A stretch of DNA of 52,051 nt from Akkermansiaceae bacterium UBA5020 (GCA_002396885.1 DGXY01000052.1:989-53039), one strand, 5' to 3'. Positions 16,925-25,720 are shown, numbered from the stretch's first letter. Notes: a model not told the origin generated them from the letters alone. Translations and numbers: made by a program.

Positions 16925-18115
16925 ATGTCGCAAGCCCGGGAAAAACTGGAACAATTCGCCGTGGACGTCATCCTCGACCGCCGCAAGGGGATGCGTGCGT
17001 CCGTGCTGCGCGGAATCCTCGGCGGCCTATCGAGGGTCTATGAATTCGCCGTGAGCACGCGGCTCATGCTCTATCGCAACCGCATCCTCCGCGAGCGGAA
17101 CCTGGGATGCCTTGTCGTCAGCATCGGCAATCTCACCGTGGGAGGCACCGGAAAGACCCCCGTCGTTGAAAAATTCGCCCGCTCCCTTCAGGACGGAGGA
17201 CGCCGTGTCGCGATCCTCAGCCGGGGCTACAAATCGGTGAAGCAACCCTTTCTCAAGCGGCTCGCCGGCAAGATCCAGGGCAAGAACGAGATCGATCCGC
17301 CCCGTGTCGTCAGCGACGGAAAATCCCTCCTCCTCGATTCGAAGACCGCCGGGGACGAACCCTACATGCTCGCCGCGAACCTCCGCGACATCCCCGTCGT
17401 CGTCGACAAGGACCGGGTCAAAAGCGGCAAGCACGCCATTTCCGAATTCAATTGCGACACCCTCATACTCGACGACGGGCTCCAGTATCTGCGCCTCCGT
17501 CACCGTCTCGACATCGTCCTCGTCGACCGCTGGCAGCCCTTCGGGACCGAGCGACTCCTTCCCCGCGGCACCCTCCGCGAACCTCCCCGGAATCTGAAAC
17601 GCGCCTCCTACATCTTCATCACGAAGTGCAACGGCGAGCCGAACGACGAGCTCATCGAACGGATCCGCAAATACAACCGCACGGCCGAGATCATCGAATG
17701 CGAGCACCGTCCTCGCTACCTGCAGCACATCGAAACGCGCGGAACCCTGCCCCTGGATGAACTCAAGGGCAAACGCGTCGGCACCGTCAGCGCCATCGCC
17801 GTGCCGGAGAGCTTCGAGGACGGGGTCCGCAAGCTCGGAGCGACGATCGAGGCGACCTGTCGTTTCATGGATCACCACCGCTTCACCGAGCAAGAGATCA
17901 TCACCTTCATCAATTGTTGCGTCGAGTCCGACGTCGACATGATCATCACGACGGAGAAGGACGCGGTCCGCTTTCCGAGGCTCGGCCGCCTCGACGTGCC
18001 GATCTACTTCCTCCGCGTCGAGATCGGCATCCTCAGCAACGAGGAGAGCTTCGAGCAGTGCATCACCCGCATCTGCCAACCACGCTTGGAGACCGAAGCG
18101 AGGCGCTTTTTTTGA
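16925..18115 (+). CDS. lpxK: Tetraacyldisaccharide 4'-kinase
   Basis: This is a 396-residue protein. It phosphorylates the 4' position of the lipid A disaccharide precursor at the cytoplasmic face of the inner membrane, the sixth step of the Raetz pathway. The P-loop reads GNLTVGGTGKTP (about residues 68-79), followed by AILSRGYKS and the NCDTLILDDGLQ motif, and the C-terminal MDHHRFTEQEI and TTEKDAVRF motifs typical of the family. An N-terminal hydrophobic stretch fits membrane association. Its presence shows that the organism makes a lipid A type outer membrane. The downstream gap carries a long hexamer-repeat hairpin. Confidence 0.94.
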   Translation: MSQAREKLEQFAVDVILDRRKGMRASVLRGILGGLSRVYEFAVSTRLMLYRNRILRERNLGCLVVSIGNLTVGGTGKTPVVEKFARSLQDGGRRVAILSRGYKSVKQPFLKRLAGKIQGKNEIDPPRVVSDGKSLLLDSKTAGDEPYMLAANLRDIPVVVDKDRVKSGKHAISEFNCDTLILDDGLQYLRLRHRLDIVLVDRWQPFGTERLLPRGTLREPPRNLKRASYIFITKCNGEPNDELIERIRKYNRTAEIIECEHRPRYLQHIETRGTLPLDELKGKRVGTVSAIAVPESFEDGVRKLGATIEATCRFMDHHRFTEQEIITFINCCVESDVDMIITTEKDAVRFPRLGRLDVPIYFLRVEIGILSNEESFEQCITRICQPRLETEARRFF

Positions 18116-18150
18116 ACGGGGTGGCTCATCCCGGGTTCACATCTTTCCTC

Positions 18151-18249
18151 TACTCTTACTCATACTCTTACCTCATACTCCTACTCGATTGACCGACAAT
18201 GGACGCCCGATTTTGAGTATGAGTATGAGGTAAGAGTATGAGTAGGAGT
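18151..18249. repeat. Long inverted repeat of TACTCN hexamers
   Basis: The left arm (18152-18186) and right arm (18215-18249) are complementary at 33 of 35 positions around a 28-base loop. Both arms consist of near-tandem hexamers (TACTCT, TACTCA, TACTCC, with one TACCTCA heptamer at the same place in both). The right arm ends in AGGAGT, which lies 9 bases before the ATG of the next gene and serves as its ribosome binding site. The element fills the gap between lpxK and the DUF456 gene and could act as terminator, translational switch or repeat-derived insertion. Confidence 0.85.
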
Positions 18250-18257
18250 TTAATACA

Positions 18258-18809
18258 ATGCCCATGACCCCGATCCTCGCCGCCTGGTTTGATTTCTTCA
18301 CGAGCGATGGATTCAAGGATTCCCTCATCTGGGGGGGCGTCGCGATCCTTCTCGCACTTGGTTTCCTCGGCACCTTCCTACCCGTCCTCCCAGGCACCAC
18401 GCTGATCCTCGCGGGATCGCTGCTCTTTTACTTCACCATGGGCATGGAAACCTCGGGCCTCGCTTGGCAGGGCCTCGTCTTCATCGGCATCCTCTATGGC
18501 CTCTCGATCGCACTCGACTGGGTCAGTGGCGCCCTCGGGGCGAAATGGTTCGGCTCCAGCAAATGGGGCATCATCGGCGCGATCCTAGGCGGGATCGTCG
18601 GAATCTTCTTCGGCCTCCCCGGACTCATCGTCGGCCCCATCGCGGGGGTCTTCATCTTTGAGATCTTCGTGGCCAAGAAGGAGGTGAAGGAAGCCGGTCA
18701 CTCCACCGTCGGAACGGTGGTCGGCGGCATCGCCGGGATCATCGGACGCGTCGCCCTCGCCCTCGGCATGATCGCCTGGTTCGTAGCCGATGTCTTTGTC
18801 GTGAACTGA
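18258..18809 (+). CDS. DUF456 family membrane protein
   Basis: This is a 183-residue, highly hydrophobic protein with ATG 18258 preceded by a good AGGAGT site. Five or so membrane segments are visible, with the family's glycine-rich signatures: LGFLGTFLPVLPGTTLILAG, SIALDWVSGALGAKWFGSS, and GIIGAILGGIVGIFFGLPG followed by IVGPIAGVFIFE. This matches the DUF456 family of inner-membrane proteins, whose function is not established. The Shine-Dalgarno belongs to the right arm of the upstream hairpin, so translation may depend on whether that hairpin forms. It converges with glyS. Confidence 0.85.
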   Translation: MPMTPILAAWFDFFTSDGFKDSLIWGGVAILLALGFLGTFLPVLPGTTLILAGSLLFYFTMGMETSGLAWQGLVFIGILYGLSIALDWVSGALGAKWFGSSKWGIIGAILGGIVGIFFGLPGLIVGPIAGVFIFEIFVAKKEVKEAGHSTVGTVVGGIAGIIGRVALALGMIAWFVADVFVVN

Positions 18810-18826
18810 GCGGGAAAATCCCCCAC

Positions 18827-18844
18827 CCGGATCAAGCGATCCGG
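18827..18844. terminator. Hairpin at the DUF456/glyS convergence
   Basis: This is a perfect inverted repeat CCGGATC-AAGC-GATCCGG that overlaps the glyS stop codon and lies 18 bases past the DUF456 stop. No T run follows on either strand, so a terminator role is only suggested by position. Confidence 0.35.
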
Positions 18845-20415
18845 TCGAGCAGATACCCGCGCAGCTCGGAGATCGCGATGCGCTCCTGCTTCATCGAGTC
18901 GCGCTCGCGGATCGTGACGGTATCCTTCAGCTCTTCGCCATTCTCGCCGAGCGTCTCGAAGTCGATCGTGACGCACCAAGGCGTGCCGATCTCGTCCTGA
19001 CGACGGTAACGGCGGCCGATCGCGGCGGCTTCATCGTAGAAGACGGTCATGAAGGGCGTCAACATCTTCTGCACCTCGCGCGCCTTCGCGACGAGTTCGG
19101 GCTTGTTCTTCAGCAGAGGGAAAACACCGACCTTGATCGGCGCGACACGCGGGGAAAAGCGCATCACGACGCGAGTCTCCTCCTTGCCCTTCTCATCGGT
19201 CACGGTTTCCTCATCGTAGGCCTCGCAGATGAGGGCAAGGACGGTCCGGTCGCAGCCCGCGCTGGGCTCGACGACGTGGGGGAGAAGTTTTTCCTTCGAC
19301 TCCTCGTCGAAATACTCGAGCGACTTGCCCGAGCCCTTCTGGTGGACGCCGAGGTCGTAGTCGCTGCGGTAGGCGATGCCCTCGAGCTCCTGGATGCCGA
19401 AGGGGAACTCGTATTCGATGTCGTAGGTCTTCTGCGAATAGAAGGCACGCTCGCCGTCCGGGATATCGAGGATGTGGAGGTGCTCGCGCGGGATCCCGAT
19501 CTCCTCGTAGAACTTAAGGCGCGCCTCGAGCCATTCATCGGTGAGGCGCAGGCCGTCCTCGGGCCGGCAGAAATACTCGATCTCCATCTGCTCGAACTCC
19601 CTCGAACGGAAAGTGAAATTCCGCGGATTGATCTCGTTGCGGAAGCTCTTCCCGATCTGAGCGATCCCGAAGGGCAGCTTGACGCGCGAAGTCTCGAGCA
19701 CGTTCTTGAACTGCACGAAAATCGACTGTGCCGTCTCGGGACGCAGGTAGGCGATCGCATTCTCGTCATTTTCGTCGGACGAAGCGCCCATCTGCGTCTT
19801 GAACATGAGGTTGAAAGCGCGCGCCTCAGTGAGGAGGGATCCGTTTTCCGGGTTGAAGCGGGTCGAGTCGGTCACGGACTCGGTGCGTTCACCGACAAGT
19901 TCGAGTGCCTTCGGCGAGATCTGCTTGTCGGAAAGGAACTGCGCGAAATACTGGCGCGCCGTCTTGCGGGCCTTGTTTTCATCCTCGCCCTCCTTCGCGA
20001 GCACCGCGTAATCGCGCGAGACGTTCCAGCCCGATTCCGCGTGAGAGGCTCCCGTGAAATGGTAAACCGTCCCCGACTGGGCCGGAATCTGGTCTGCGCG
20101 GAGACGGGCCTTGCTGAGGAGACAGTCGCACATCGGATCGGAGAACCCGCCGACGTGACCCGAGGCCTTCAGCACCGCCTGGTGCGTGAGGATGGAGCCG
20201 TCGAGCCCGACGATGTCATCGCGCTCCTGCACATTCTTCCGCCACCAGTATTCCTTGAGGTTGCGCTTCAGTTCAGCCCCGAGCGGACCGTAATCCCAGC
20301 AGCCGTTGAGTCCGCCGTAGATCTCGGCCGATTGAAAAATGAAACCGCGCCGCTTGCAGAGGCTGACGATTTTTTCCATCAGGACGGTATTTTTTTCGGA
20401 AGCGGCTTCGCTCAT
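18832..20415 (-). CDS. glyS: Glycyl-tRNA synthetase, single-chain (alpha2) type
   Basis: This is a 527-residue protein started at ATG 20415 (MSEAASEKNTVL); the longer frame adds 26 codons with no family similarity. It charges tRNA-Gly with glycine. The class II fold is evident: KRRGFIFQSAEIYGGLNGCWDYGPLG near the N-terminus, the motif 2 region FRNEINPRNFTFRSREFEQMEIEYF, and motif 3 PSAGCDRTVLALICEAY, followed by an anticodon-binding domain (RVAPIKVGVFPL). This is the alpha2 type also found in archaea, eukaryotes and many bacteria, rather than the separate glyQ/glyS alpha-beta type. It is divergent from rpmB across 242 bases and convergent with the DUF456 gene. Confidence 0.95.
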   Translation of the reverse strand: MSEAASEKNTVLMEKIVSLCKRRGFIFQSAEIYGGLNGCWDYGPLGAELKRNLKEYWWRKNVQERDDIVGLDGSILTHQAVLKASGHVGGFSDPMCDCLLSKARLRADQIPAQSGTVYHFTGASHAESGWNVSRDYAVLAKEGEDENKARKTARQYFAQFLSDKQISPKALELVGERTESVTDSTRFNPENGSLLTEARAFNLMFKTQMGASSDENDENAIAYLRPETAQSIFVQFKNVLETSRVKLPFGIAQIGKSFRNEINPRNFTFRSREFEQMEIEYFCRPEDGLRLTDEWLEARLKFYEEIGIPREHLHILDIPDGERAFYSQKTYDIEYEFPFGIQELEGIAYRSDYDLGVHQKGSGKSLEYFDEESKEKLLPHVVEPSAGCDRTVLALICEAYDEETVTDEKGKEETRVVMRFSPRVAPIKVGVFPLLKNKPELVAKAREVQKMLTPFMTVFYDEAAAIGRRYRRQDEIGTPWCVTIDFETLGENGEELKDTVTIRERDSMKQERIAISELRGYLLDRIA

Positions 20416-20549
20416 GGTGTGAAAATTTGAGAAAAATTTGAAAAGGGGGGCACAAGATAACCGACGGGCCCTTTCCGCAAGGGGAAAGTCCACGGGCCAC
20501 CGCGGGCACGCGCTCTCACGGCAAAGGGCTTCGAAAACGGGATTTTTCC

Positions 20550-20577
20550 TTGACCCGGCCGCAAATCTGCGGACATT
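20550..20577 (+). promoter_or_regulatory. Possible rpmB promoter
   Basis: TTGACC (20550-20555) and GACATT (20572-20577) are spaced by 16 bases, about 80 bases before the rpmB start. The -35 is good, the -10 poor. Confidence 0.35.
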
Positions 20578-20657
20578 GCCCGCCCCGCAGGTCGCGCCCC
20601 GGCCCGACGCCTCTCAGCGATGACCTGCTCCCGAAACCTTCCAAACGGATCCCAGCC

Positions 20658-20921
20658 ATGTCCAGAGTTTGCCAAATCACCGGAGCGAAAGTTTGCACCG
20701 GCAACAAAATCCATCGCAGCGGACGCGCCAAAAAGAAGGGCGGGATCGGTCGTCACGTCACCGGAACGGTCAAGCGCCAGTTCAAGCCCAATCTCCGCGA
20801 CAAGCGCGTCTGGGTGCCTGAGCTCGGCAAGTATGTCCGCGTCCGCGTCAGCGCCCGTGGCCTCAAGACGATCGACAAGAACGGGGCTTTCAAGACGCTC
20901 AAGCAGGCCGGTCTTGTCTGA
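20658..20921 (+). CDS. rpmB: 50S ribosomal protein L28
   Basis: This is an 87-residue basic protein started at ATG 20658 (MSRVCQITGAKV), the typical L28 N-terminus; the upstream 36 codons of open frame are excluded. L28 is a component of the large ribosomal subunit. GNKIHRSGRAKKKGG and NLRDKRVWVPELGKYVRVRVSARGL match the family, as does the C-terminal LKTIDKNGAFKTL. Two cysteines (5 and 13) are present without the full four-cysteine zinc set. The ATG is preceded by GGATCCCAGCC, with no Shine-Dalgarno at proper spacing. Confidence 0.95.
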   Translation: MSRVCQITGAKVCTGNKIHRSGRAKKKGGIGRHVTGTVKRQFKPNLRDKRVWVPELGKYVRVRVSARGLKTIDKNGAFKTLKQAGLV

Positions 20922-20938
20922 TTTCCCGGGTGTCGGGC

Positions 20939-21571
20939 ATGTCTGACACCTTTCACGCAGCCGCGCCGGACGAGCTCGATGGGCTCGCTCTGGCGCGTTT
21001 TGTTTCCAGGCTCGGCGTCGAAGCGGTCTCTCCCGCCACGTTTCTCTGGAATGGCGAAGGTCCCCTCGCCCGCGCCTTCGACCTCTGGCTCGCCGGTTCC
21101 TTCGGGCCGACCCTGGCCCCGGCCCTGATCGAGGTCCATCGTCTCGCGACGGCCTACCGTCTCGATGAGATCGCTGCGGTCGACCAACGGATCGACGCAT
21201 CGCTCGACCTTGGTGCCAAGACGCGGAGCCTTGCTGCCGCCAAAGCCTTTCTCGAAGGCAAGGCAGAGATGAAGGCGAACCGGGAATGGACCCGCTTCTC
21301 CGAGCGGGTCGCCCTAAACAAAACTCCCGGACATACCGCGACCCTCTTCGCGCTCCAAACCGCTCTTTATCACCTACCCCTTGCTCCGGCTCTTGCTGCC
21401 TACGCTTGGTTTGAGCTCGAGTCTGGCCTCCCGCGTGGTTACCGCGATCTCGCCGGCACCCGCGAGGAAGTGCTCCGCACCTTTGCCTCCGCCCTCCCCC
21501 ACGTGCGGGTTGCGATGGACCGGGATCGCGACGAATCTGCCGACGGTTTCCCGCACCTGCGGGCGATCTGA
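20939..21571 (+). CDS. Hypothetical soluble protein
   Basis: This is a protein of about 210 residues that I do not recognise. The ATG at 20939 is preferred over a GTG at 20930. It is Ala/Leu-rich and probably all-helical, with no signal peptide or membrane segment. Features include LWNGEGPLARAFDLWLAG, a region of charged helices and TPGHTATLFALQTALYHLPLAPALAAYAWFELESG. It follows rpmB by 17 bases and precedes clpS by 21, so co-transcription of the three is likely. A loose resemblance of the C-terminal helices to UreF was considered, but no urease gene is near. Confidence 0.6.
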   Translation: MSDTFHAAAPDELDGLALARFVSRLGVEAVSPATFLWNGEGPLARAFDLWLAGSFGPTLAPALIEVHRLATAYRLDEIAAVDQRIDASLDLGAKTRSLAAAKAFLEGKAEMKANREWTRFSERVALNKTPGHTATLFALQTALYHLPLAPALAAYAWFELESGLPRGYRDLAGTREEVLRTFASALPHVRVAMDRDRDESADGFPHLRAI

Positions 21572-21592
21572 ACCCGCCCCATTCCCGGAGCC

Positions 21593-21877
21593 ATGCCGGA
21601 ACTTGAAGAAATCACCATCACCGAAACGGAGACCCAAACGGAGCACGACGCCCCGTGGAACGTCATCGTCTACGACGACCCGGTGAATCTCATGAGCTTC
21701 GTCACGCTCGTCCTGAAGCGCGTCTTCGGATACCCGCAGGAAAAGGCCGAGGCCCTCATGCTCGAGGTACACCGCAACGGCTTCTCGGTGGTCTGGTCGG
21801 GCGGGCGGGAAAAAGCCGAGCTCTACGTGCAGCAGCTCCAGGCGCACCAGTTGCTCGCGGCGATGAAGAAGGCGTAA
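21593..21877 (+). CDS. clpS: ATP-dependent Clp protease adaptor ClpS
   Basis: This is a 94-residue protein with a GGAG ribosome binding site before ATG 21593. ClpS delivers N-degron substrates to ClpAP in the cytoplasm. The core motifs are present: PWNVIVYDDPVNLMSFVTLVLKRVF (with the DDPVN substrate-pocket stretch), an ALMLEVHRNG helix, and the C-terminal AELYVQQLQAH. The N-terminal 18 residues are acidic and likely flexible, as usual. The clpA gene that often follows is not present here. Confidence 0.93.
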   Translation: MPELEEITITETETQTEHDAPWNVIVYDDPVNLMSFVTLVLKRVFGYPQEKAEALMLEVHRNGFSVVWSGGREKAELYVQQLQAHQLLAAMKKA

Positions 21878-22210
21878 GAGAGGTCGCGACGGGATCCCTT
21901 GCCATCGCGCTCCTCACCCATCGGATTTGCCCCGCCCGTCGATCGCTCCGGAAACCCGCCGCTACCGCAGCGTGCGTGAACTTCCTTGAAACAGACCAAG
22001 GAGGAAAGCACGGGAGTCTCCCAAGCTCCCGGACATCCGAAACGAAATTGACATCTTCGCGGCACGAACGCTGAACAAGATTTCGACACCGTGATCAAAC
22101 ACGCCCTGTGTCTAAGTTCCGCGAGCGCCTTCCGTGGCGAATTTGCCTTGCGTCAATATTGTCATCATAAACGAGGTGCCTGTGTCGCATTGATGAAGGA
22201 AGAGAGGCGC
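21878..22210. other. Intergenic region before the PhoX-like gene
   Basis: About 400 bases separate clpS from the PhoX-like gene. No convincing gene is seen; a 62-codon open frame at 22091-22279 lacks protein-like character. A TTGACA occurs near 22047 with no good -10. A GTCA pair near 22155 was considered as a PHO box and rejected. The region ends with a REP-like hairpin. Confidence 0.5.
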
Positions 22211-22238
22211 GTCCCGGGGCTCCCAGCCCGACGGGCAC
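22211..22238. repeat. Single degenerate REP-like hairpin
   Basis: The core GGGCT-CCC-AGCCC differs by one base from the core GGGCTTCCAGCCC of the REP arms at 6697-6806, and the flanks GTCCCG and CGGGCAC also partly pair. It lies 38 bases before the PhoX-like start codon and would fold in its leader. Confidence 0.45.
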
Positions 22239-22275
22239 ATCCTAACAAACCGCTAATCAATATCACCAAATCAAC

Positions 22276-23814
22276 ATGACCAGCCAATTCAAAGTCATGA
22301 TGGGTGCCGCGCTCGCCGCCGCTCCCGTCCTCCAGGCCGGAACCGAGACGTGGTTCACTCCGCTCACCCAGTCCGCCGCCGTCGTCGCTCCCAATGCCGT
22401 TGCTGAGCTTTCCGCCCCCTGGATCGCCCCCGAAGGCCTTGAGCAGATCAACTGGGTCAGCCTCGCAGAAGTCGAGAACAGCATCCTGAGCCCCGGCCAG
22501 TCCATCGTCCGCGCCGCCGGACAGGGCACGAGCGCCTCGATGTTCGACATGCTCGCTATGCACCCGGGCGGCTCCCACATCTTCATCCCGCACGAGTCCC
22601 CGGTCGGTGCCGGCGTGACCCGCTACGACATCTACGCCAACAAGGCTGAGGTGCTTTTCCAAGGTGACCTGGGTGGCCTTAACAACAACTGGGCGAACGA
22701 CTGGGGCGCCTTCGACCCCTGCCGCTGGACCCCCAACCAGACGATCATCACCGCCGAGGAATGGGCCGGACAAGGCCGCGTCATCGAGGTCCTCAACCCG
22801 ATGGCCGATCTCGCCACCGAGACCATCCAAATCCGCGAGCTGAACCGCATCCCGAACGTCTCCCACGAAGGCATCAACTTCAGCATCAAGTTCAAGAACA
22901 CCCTCTACTTCATCGACGAGTGGAACTCGGGCTCGATCTACAAGATGGTCTGGAGCGACAGCAAGGATTACACCAAGCCCGCGCAGGTCTTCGTCCTCTC
23001 GGTGGATGCCTTCATCTCCAGCGGCGGTATCCCTGCCAACAACTACAACGAAGGCGCCAATGCCACCGCGACCCGCGAAGGAGCCGCCACTTGGGTGCCG
23101 CTGACGGACAAACTCGGTGTGCCGCTCGCCGGCATCACCGACCCCTTCCGCAACGGACCCACCAACGATCCCCGCACCAATAGCGACACCATGGGTGGCC
23201 GTCCCGCCGCCGACGACGCCGGAGGCACTCCCTACGGCCGTCCCGAAGACATGATCGTGAGCAAGCTCGCCAATGGCAACGAAGTGGTCTACATCACCAC
23301 CACCTCGGAGAACAAGGTGATCTCCATCGAGATTCTCAACACCACCAAGGGTCTCCACAAGGCCGGCCAAGCGGTGGTCCGCACCTATTGCTCGAACTCC
23401 GGCACGCCGAAGAACCTCGGTTTCCCTTCGACGACCGGAACCTTGGGCTCTCCCGACAACCTGGCGATCGATGCCCTCGGCAACCTCTACGTCATCGAAG
23501 ACGCTCCGAACAGCAGCAGCACGGGTGGTGACATCTGGTTCGTCCGCGACACCAACAACGACGGCGTGGCCGAGTCTATCGACCACTTCCTCAGCCTGCG
23601 CGTCAACGGCTCCGAGGCCACCGGGATGATCTTCAACCCGGGAGTTCCGTCGGAGTTCCACGTTGCCGTCCAACACCCCAGCAGCACCGACCTCACCGCC
23701 GTGCCGAACGGCTTCGGTGACGCGGTCTGGACCTTCAACCTTGAGAACATCCCGAACCAGGACTTCCTCCGTTCGCTCAAGCGCGGTCGCCTTCGCACGC
23801 TCACCAACCAGTGA
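22276..23814 (+). CDS. PhoX-like secreted protein (DUF839 family)
   Basis: This is a 512-residue protein with a short signal-like N-terminus (MTSQFKVMMGAALAAAPVLQAG). The sequence follows the PhoX/DUF839 beta-propeller pattern: WGAFDPCRWTPNQTIITAEEW, GRVIEVLNP, a VSHEGINF segment, NTLYFIDEWNSGSIYK, YGRPEDMIV, and late propeller repeats GSPDNLAIDALGNLYVIED. PhoX enzymes are periplasmic or secreted calcium- and iron-dependent alkaline phosphatases. Whether this homologue hydrolyses phosphate esters cannot be told from motifs alone. It is followed by a terminator-like hairpin and a diheme cytochrome gene, so it may belong to a secreted redox set. Confidence 0.8.
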   Translation: MTSQFKVMMGAALAAAPVLQAGTETWFTPLTQSAAVVAPNAVAELSAPWIAPEGLEQINWVSLAEVENSILSPGQSIVRAAGQGTSASMFDMLAMHPGGSHIFIPHESPVGAGVTRYDIYANKAEVLFQGDLGGLNNNWANDWGAFDPCRWTPNQTIITAEEWAGQGRVIEVLNPMADLATETIQIRELNRIPNVSHEGINFSIKFKNTLYFIDEWNSGSIYKMVWSDSKDYTKPAQVFVLSVDAFISSGGIPANNYNEGANATATREGAATWVPLTDKLGVPLAGITDPFRNGPTNDPRTNSDTMGGRPAADDAGGTPYGRPEDMIVSKLANGNEVVYITTTSENKVISIEILNTTKGLHKAGQAVVRTYCSNSGTPKNLGFPSTTGTLGSPDNLAIDALGNLYVIEDAPNSSSTGGDIWFVRDTNNDGVAESIDHFLSLRVNGSEATGMIFNPGVPSEFHVAVQHPSSTDLTAVPNGFGDAVWTFNLENIPNQDFLRSLKRGRLRTLTNQ

Positions 23815-23892
23815 GGCGCGCCACGCTATTCACGGATGCCGTTGGGGTCCCCCCTGATCGGCCATCTTGTTGAAAAGTTATCTTGAACTCGA

Positions 23893-23922
23893 GGGGCGGT
23901 CCTGCACAGGGCCGCCCCTTCC
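23893..23922 (+). terminator. Terminator-like hairpin after the PhoX-like gene
   Basis: A ten-pair stem GGGGCGGTCC, loop TGCACA, GGGCCGCCCC (one T-G pair) is followed by TTCCT. It lies about 80 bases after the stop codon and about 50 before the next start. The T run is weak, so partial readthrough into the cytochrome gene is possible. Confidence 0.6.
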
Positions 23923-23972
23923 TCGCATCCAGAGAATCCCCCCCTTACAACACAACACCCTCTTTCGACACG

Positions 23973-25694
23973 ATGAACCGAACCACGCTCGCACCGACCC
24001 TCCTGCTGCCCGGCATGCTTTGCCTTTCATTGGCAGGGGATCCTCTGCTCGGCCAAGAGAATACGCCCTCAGCCGAAAAACCCGTCTTTCAAGAGCTTCT
24101 CGACCACCTGAAAACGCTCGACGGGGTCCTGCCGATGGTGCCCGACACGCACCCGATCAACACTCTTTTCAATGCCGAGGCGGTCGTGCCGCCACAATGC
24201 TACACCCGCACCGAGGCGCGAGCCAATCCCTGCTACGTCTGTCACCAAGACCACCTTCCGGGGCGGGAAAACCGGATGAACGACCGCGACCTACAGGCGG
24301 CCTATAGCTTCAGCGACGTGGGAATGACCAACCATTGGAAGAATCTCTTCGAAGACCGCACCGCCCGCGTCGCCGCGATCAGCGACGATGAGATCCGGCG
24401 CTACATTTCCGAGGACAACTACAGCGAGCTGGCCGGCCGGCTGCGCGAGGCCGGGTTCGAGGGATACATCCCCGATCTGAAAGGCCTGCAGCTCGGCGCG
24501 GCCGCATTCGACGAGGAAGGATTCGCCAAGGATGGCAGCCAGTGGGTGGCCTTCAATTACAAGCCCTTCCCGAGCACGTTTTGGCCGACCAACGGTTCGA
24601 CGGACGATGTCATGATCCGGCTCGCCAAGCCCTTTCGTTCAACCAAAGAGGGAGTCGAATCGCGCGACGTCTACAAGGCCAATCTCGCCATCCTCGAGGC
24701 GGCGATCAAGGGAGTGGACTCGATGAGCTGTCTGCCTGTGGACGAAAAGGCGGTCGGCCGTGACCTTGACGCAGACGGCAAGCTCGGCCTCGCCAACGAG
24801 ATCCGCGAGGTCCGGGGCTGGGTCGGTGCCGCCGAGGAACAGTTTTTCGACAGCCATCTCTACCCCGAAGGCACCGAGTTTCTCCACACGGTGCGATACA
24901 TCGGGGTCGCGGAAGATGGCTCCATCGGCGTCTCGACCCGGATGAAGGAAGTCCGCTACATGTGGAAGGCGAAATCCTACGTGAAGGCCATGTATGGCCG
25001 CAAATACGACCTGGAGGCTAACGAGAAAGAGGCGGGGAACCTGCCCGGCTACCAGGGCATCGGCCATCACGGTCTCGACAATGGAAACGGCTGGGCCATC
25101 CAGGGATTCATCGAGGATCACAGAGGACGGCTGCGCTCCCTGACCCACGAGGAGAATTTCTCCTGCATGGGCTGTCACAACTCGGTCGGCGCCACGATCG
25201 ACAAGACCTTCAGCTTCCCCCGGAAGCCCGACGGGGCCGCGGGTTGGGGTTACATCGACCTGCGAGGCATGCCGGACGCACCCAGCAAGGGTGAAACCGT
25301 CGGGGAAATCGAGCTTTACCTGACGCGCGCGGAAGGCGGCAGTGAATTCCGCAACAACGACGAGATGTCGGCCCGTTGGTTCAAGGCCGATGGATCCGTC
25401 GATCCCGAGAAGATTTCGAAAGCACGGGATGTTTATGACTTGATCACCCCGACCCCGGAGCGCGCCCTCTCACTGAACAAGGCCTACCGGACGATCGTCG
25501 AGGATCAGGATTACATCTACGGCAAGGACGCCGTCATCGTTCCGCCCGCGAACGTTTACGACAAAATCGACAACCAGACCGCACCAACCCTGCCGGAGGA
25601 GCGCACCTTCGACTACAACATCATTCTCGACTGGGATTCTCCACGGGCGAAACGCGAAGTGGCTGCAGTCCCCGGCGAGGGGGAATCACGATAA
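23973..25694 (+). CDS. Secreted diheme cytochrome c-like protein
   Basis: This is a 573-residue protein when started at ATG 23973 (MNRTTLAPTLLL); the open frame begins earlier but without a signal peptide. An export signal runs to about residue 28 (LLGQEN). Two c-type heme sites are visible: CYVCH (87-91) and CMGCH (398-402), far apart. A Ca-binding-like loop DLDADGKLGLANEI lies at about 265-278. I do not recognise a named family for the rest, which is rich in Trp, Tyr and His and could hold distal heme ligands (GIGHHGLDNGNGW at about 362-374). It is probably a periplasmic electron-transfer or oxidase-like protein acting with the neighbouring PhoX-like and anchored proteins. Confidence 0.7.
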   Translation: MNRTTLAPTLLLPGMLCLSLAGDPLLGQENTPSAEKPVFQELLDHLKTLDGVLPMVPDTHPINTLFNAEAVVPPQCYTRTEARANPCYVCHQDHLPGRENRMNDRDLQAAYSFSDVGMTNHWKNLFEDRTARVAAISDDEIRRYISEDNYSELAGRLREAGFEGYIPDLKGLQLGAAAFDEEGFAKDGSQWVAFNYKPFPSTFWPTNGSTDDVMIRLAKPFRSTKEGVESRDVYKANLAILEAAIKGVDSMSCLPVDEKAVGRDLDADGKLGLANEIREVRGWVGAAEEQFFDSHLYPEGTEFLHTVRYIGVAEDGSIGVSTRMKEVRYMWKAKSYVKAMYGRKYDLEANEKEAGNLPGYQGIGHHGLDNGNGWAIQGFIEDHRGRLRSLTHEENFSCMGCHNSVGATIDKTFSFPRKPDGAAGWGYIDLRGMPDAPSKGETVGEIELYLTRAEGGSEFRNNDEMSARWFKADGSVDPEKISKARDVYDLITPTPERALSLNKAYRTIVEDQDYIYGKDAVIVPPANVYDKIDNQTAPTLPEERTFDYNIILDWDSPRAKREVAAVPGEGESR

Positions 25695-25720
25695 CTCCAT
25701 CGCACAAGATTTCAGATCTC

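Noticed and set aside
18151..18249. CRISPR array
   Set aside because: The units are six bases long without spacers and form one inverted repeat; there are no cas genes.
20939..21571. UreF urease accessory protein
   Set aside because: Only a loose helical similarity in the last third; the N-terminal UreF motif and all urease genes are absent.
22150..22170. Possible PHO box upstream of the PhoX-like gene
   Set aside because: Two GTCA words occur, but their spacing is 9 bases, not the 11-base period of PhoB direct repeats, and the flanks do not match.
22091..22279. 62-codon open frame before the PhoX-like gene
   Set aside because: It overlaps the PhoX-like start and the REP-like hairpin, and shows no protein-like pattern.
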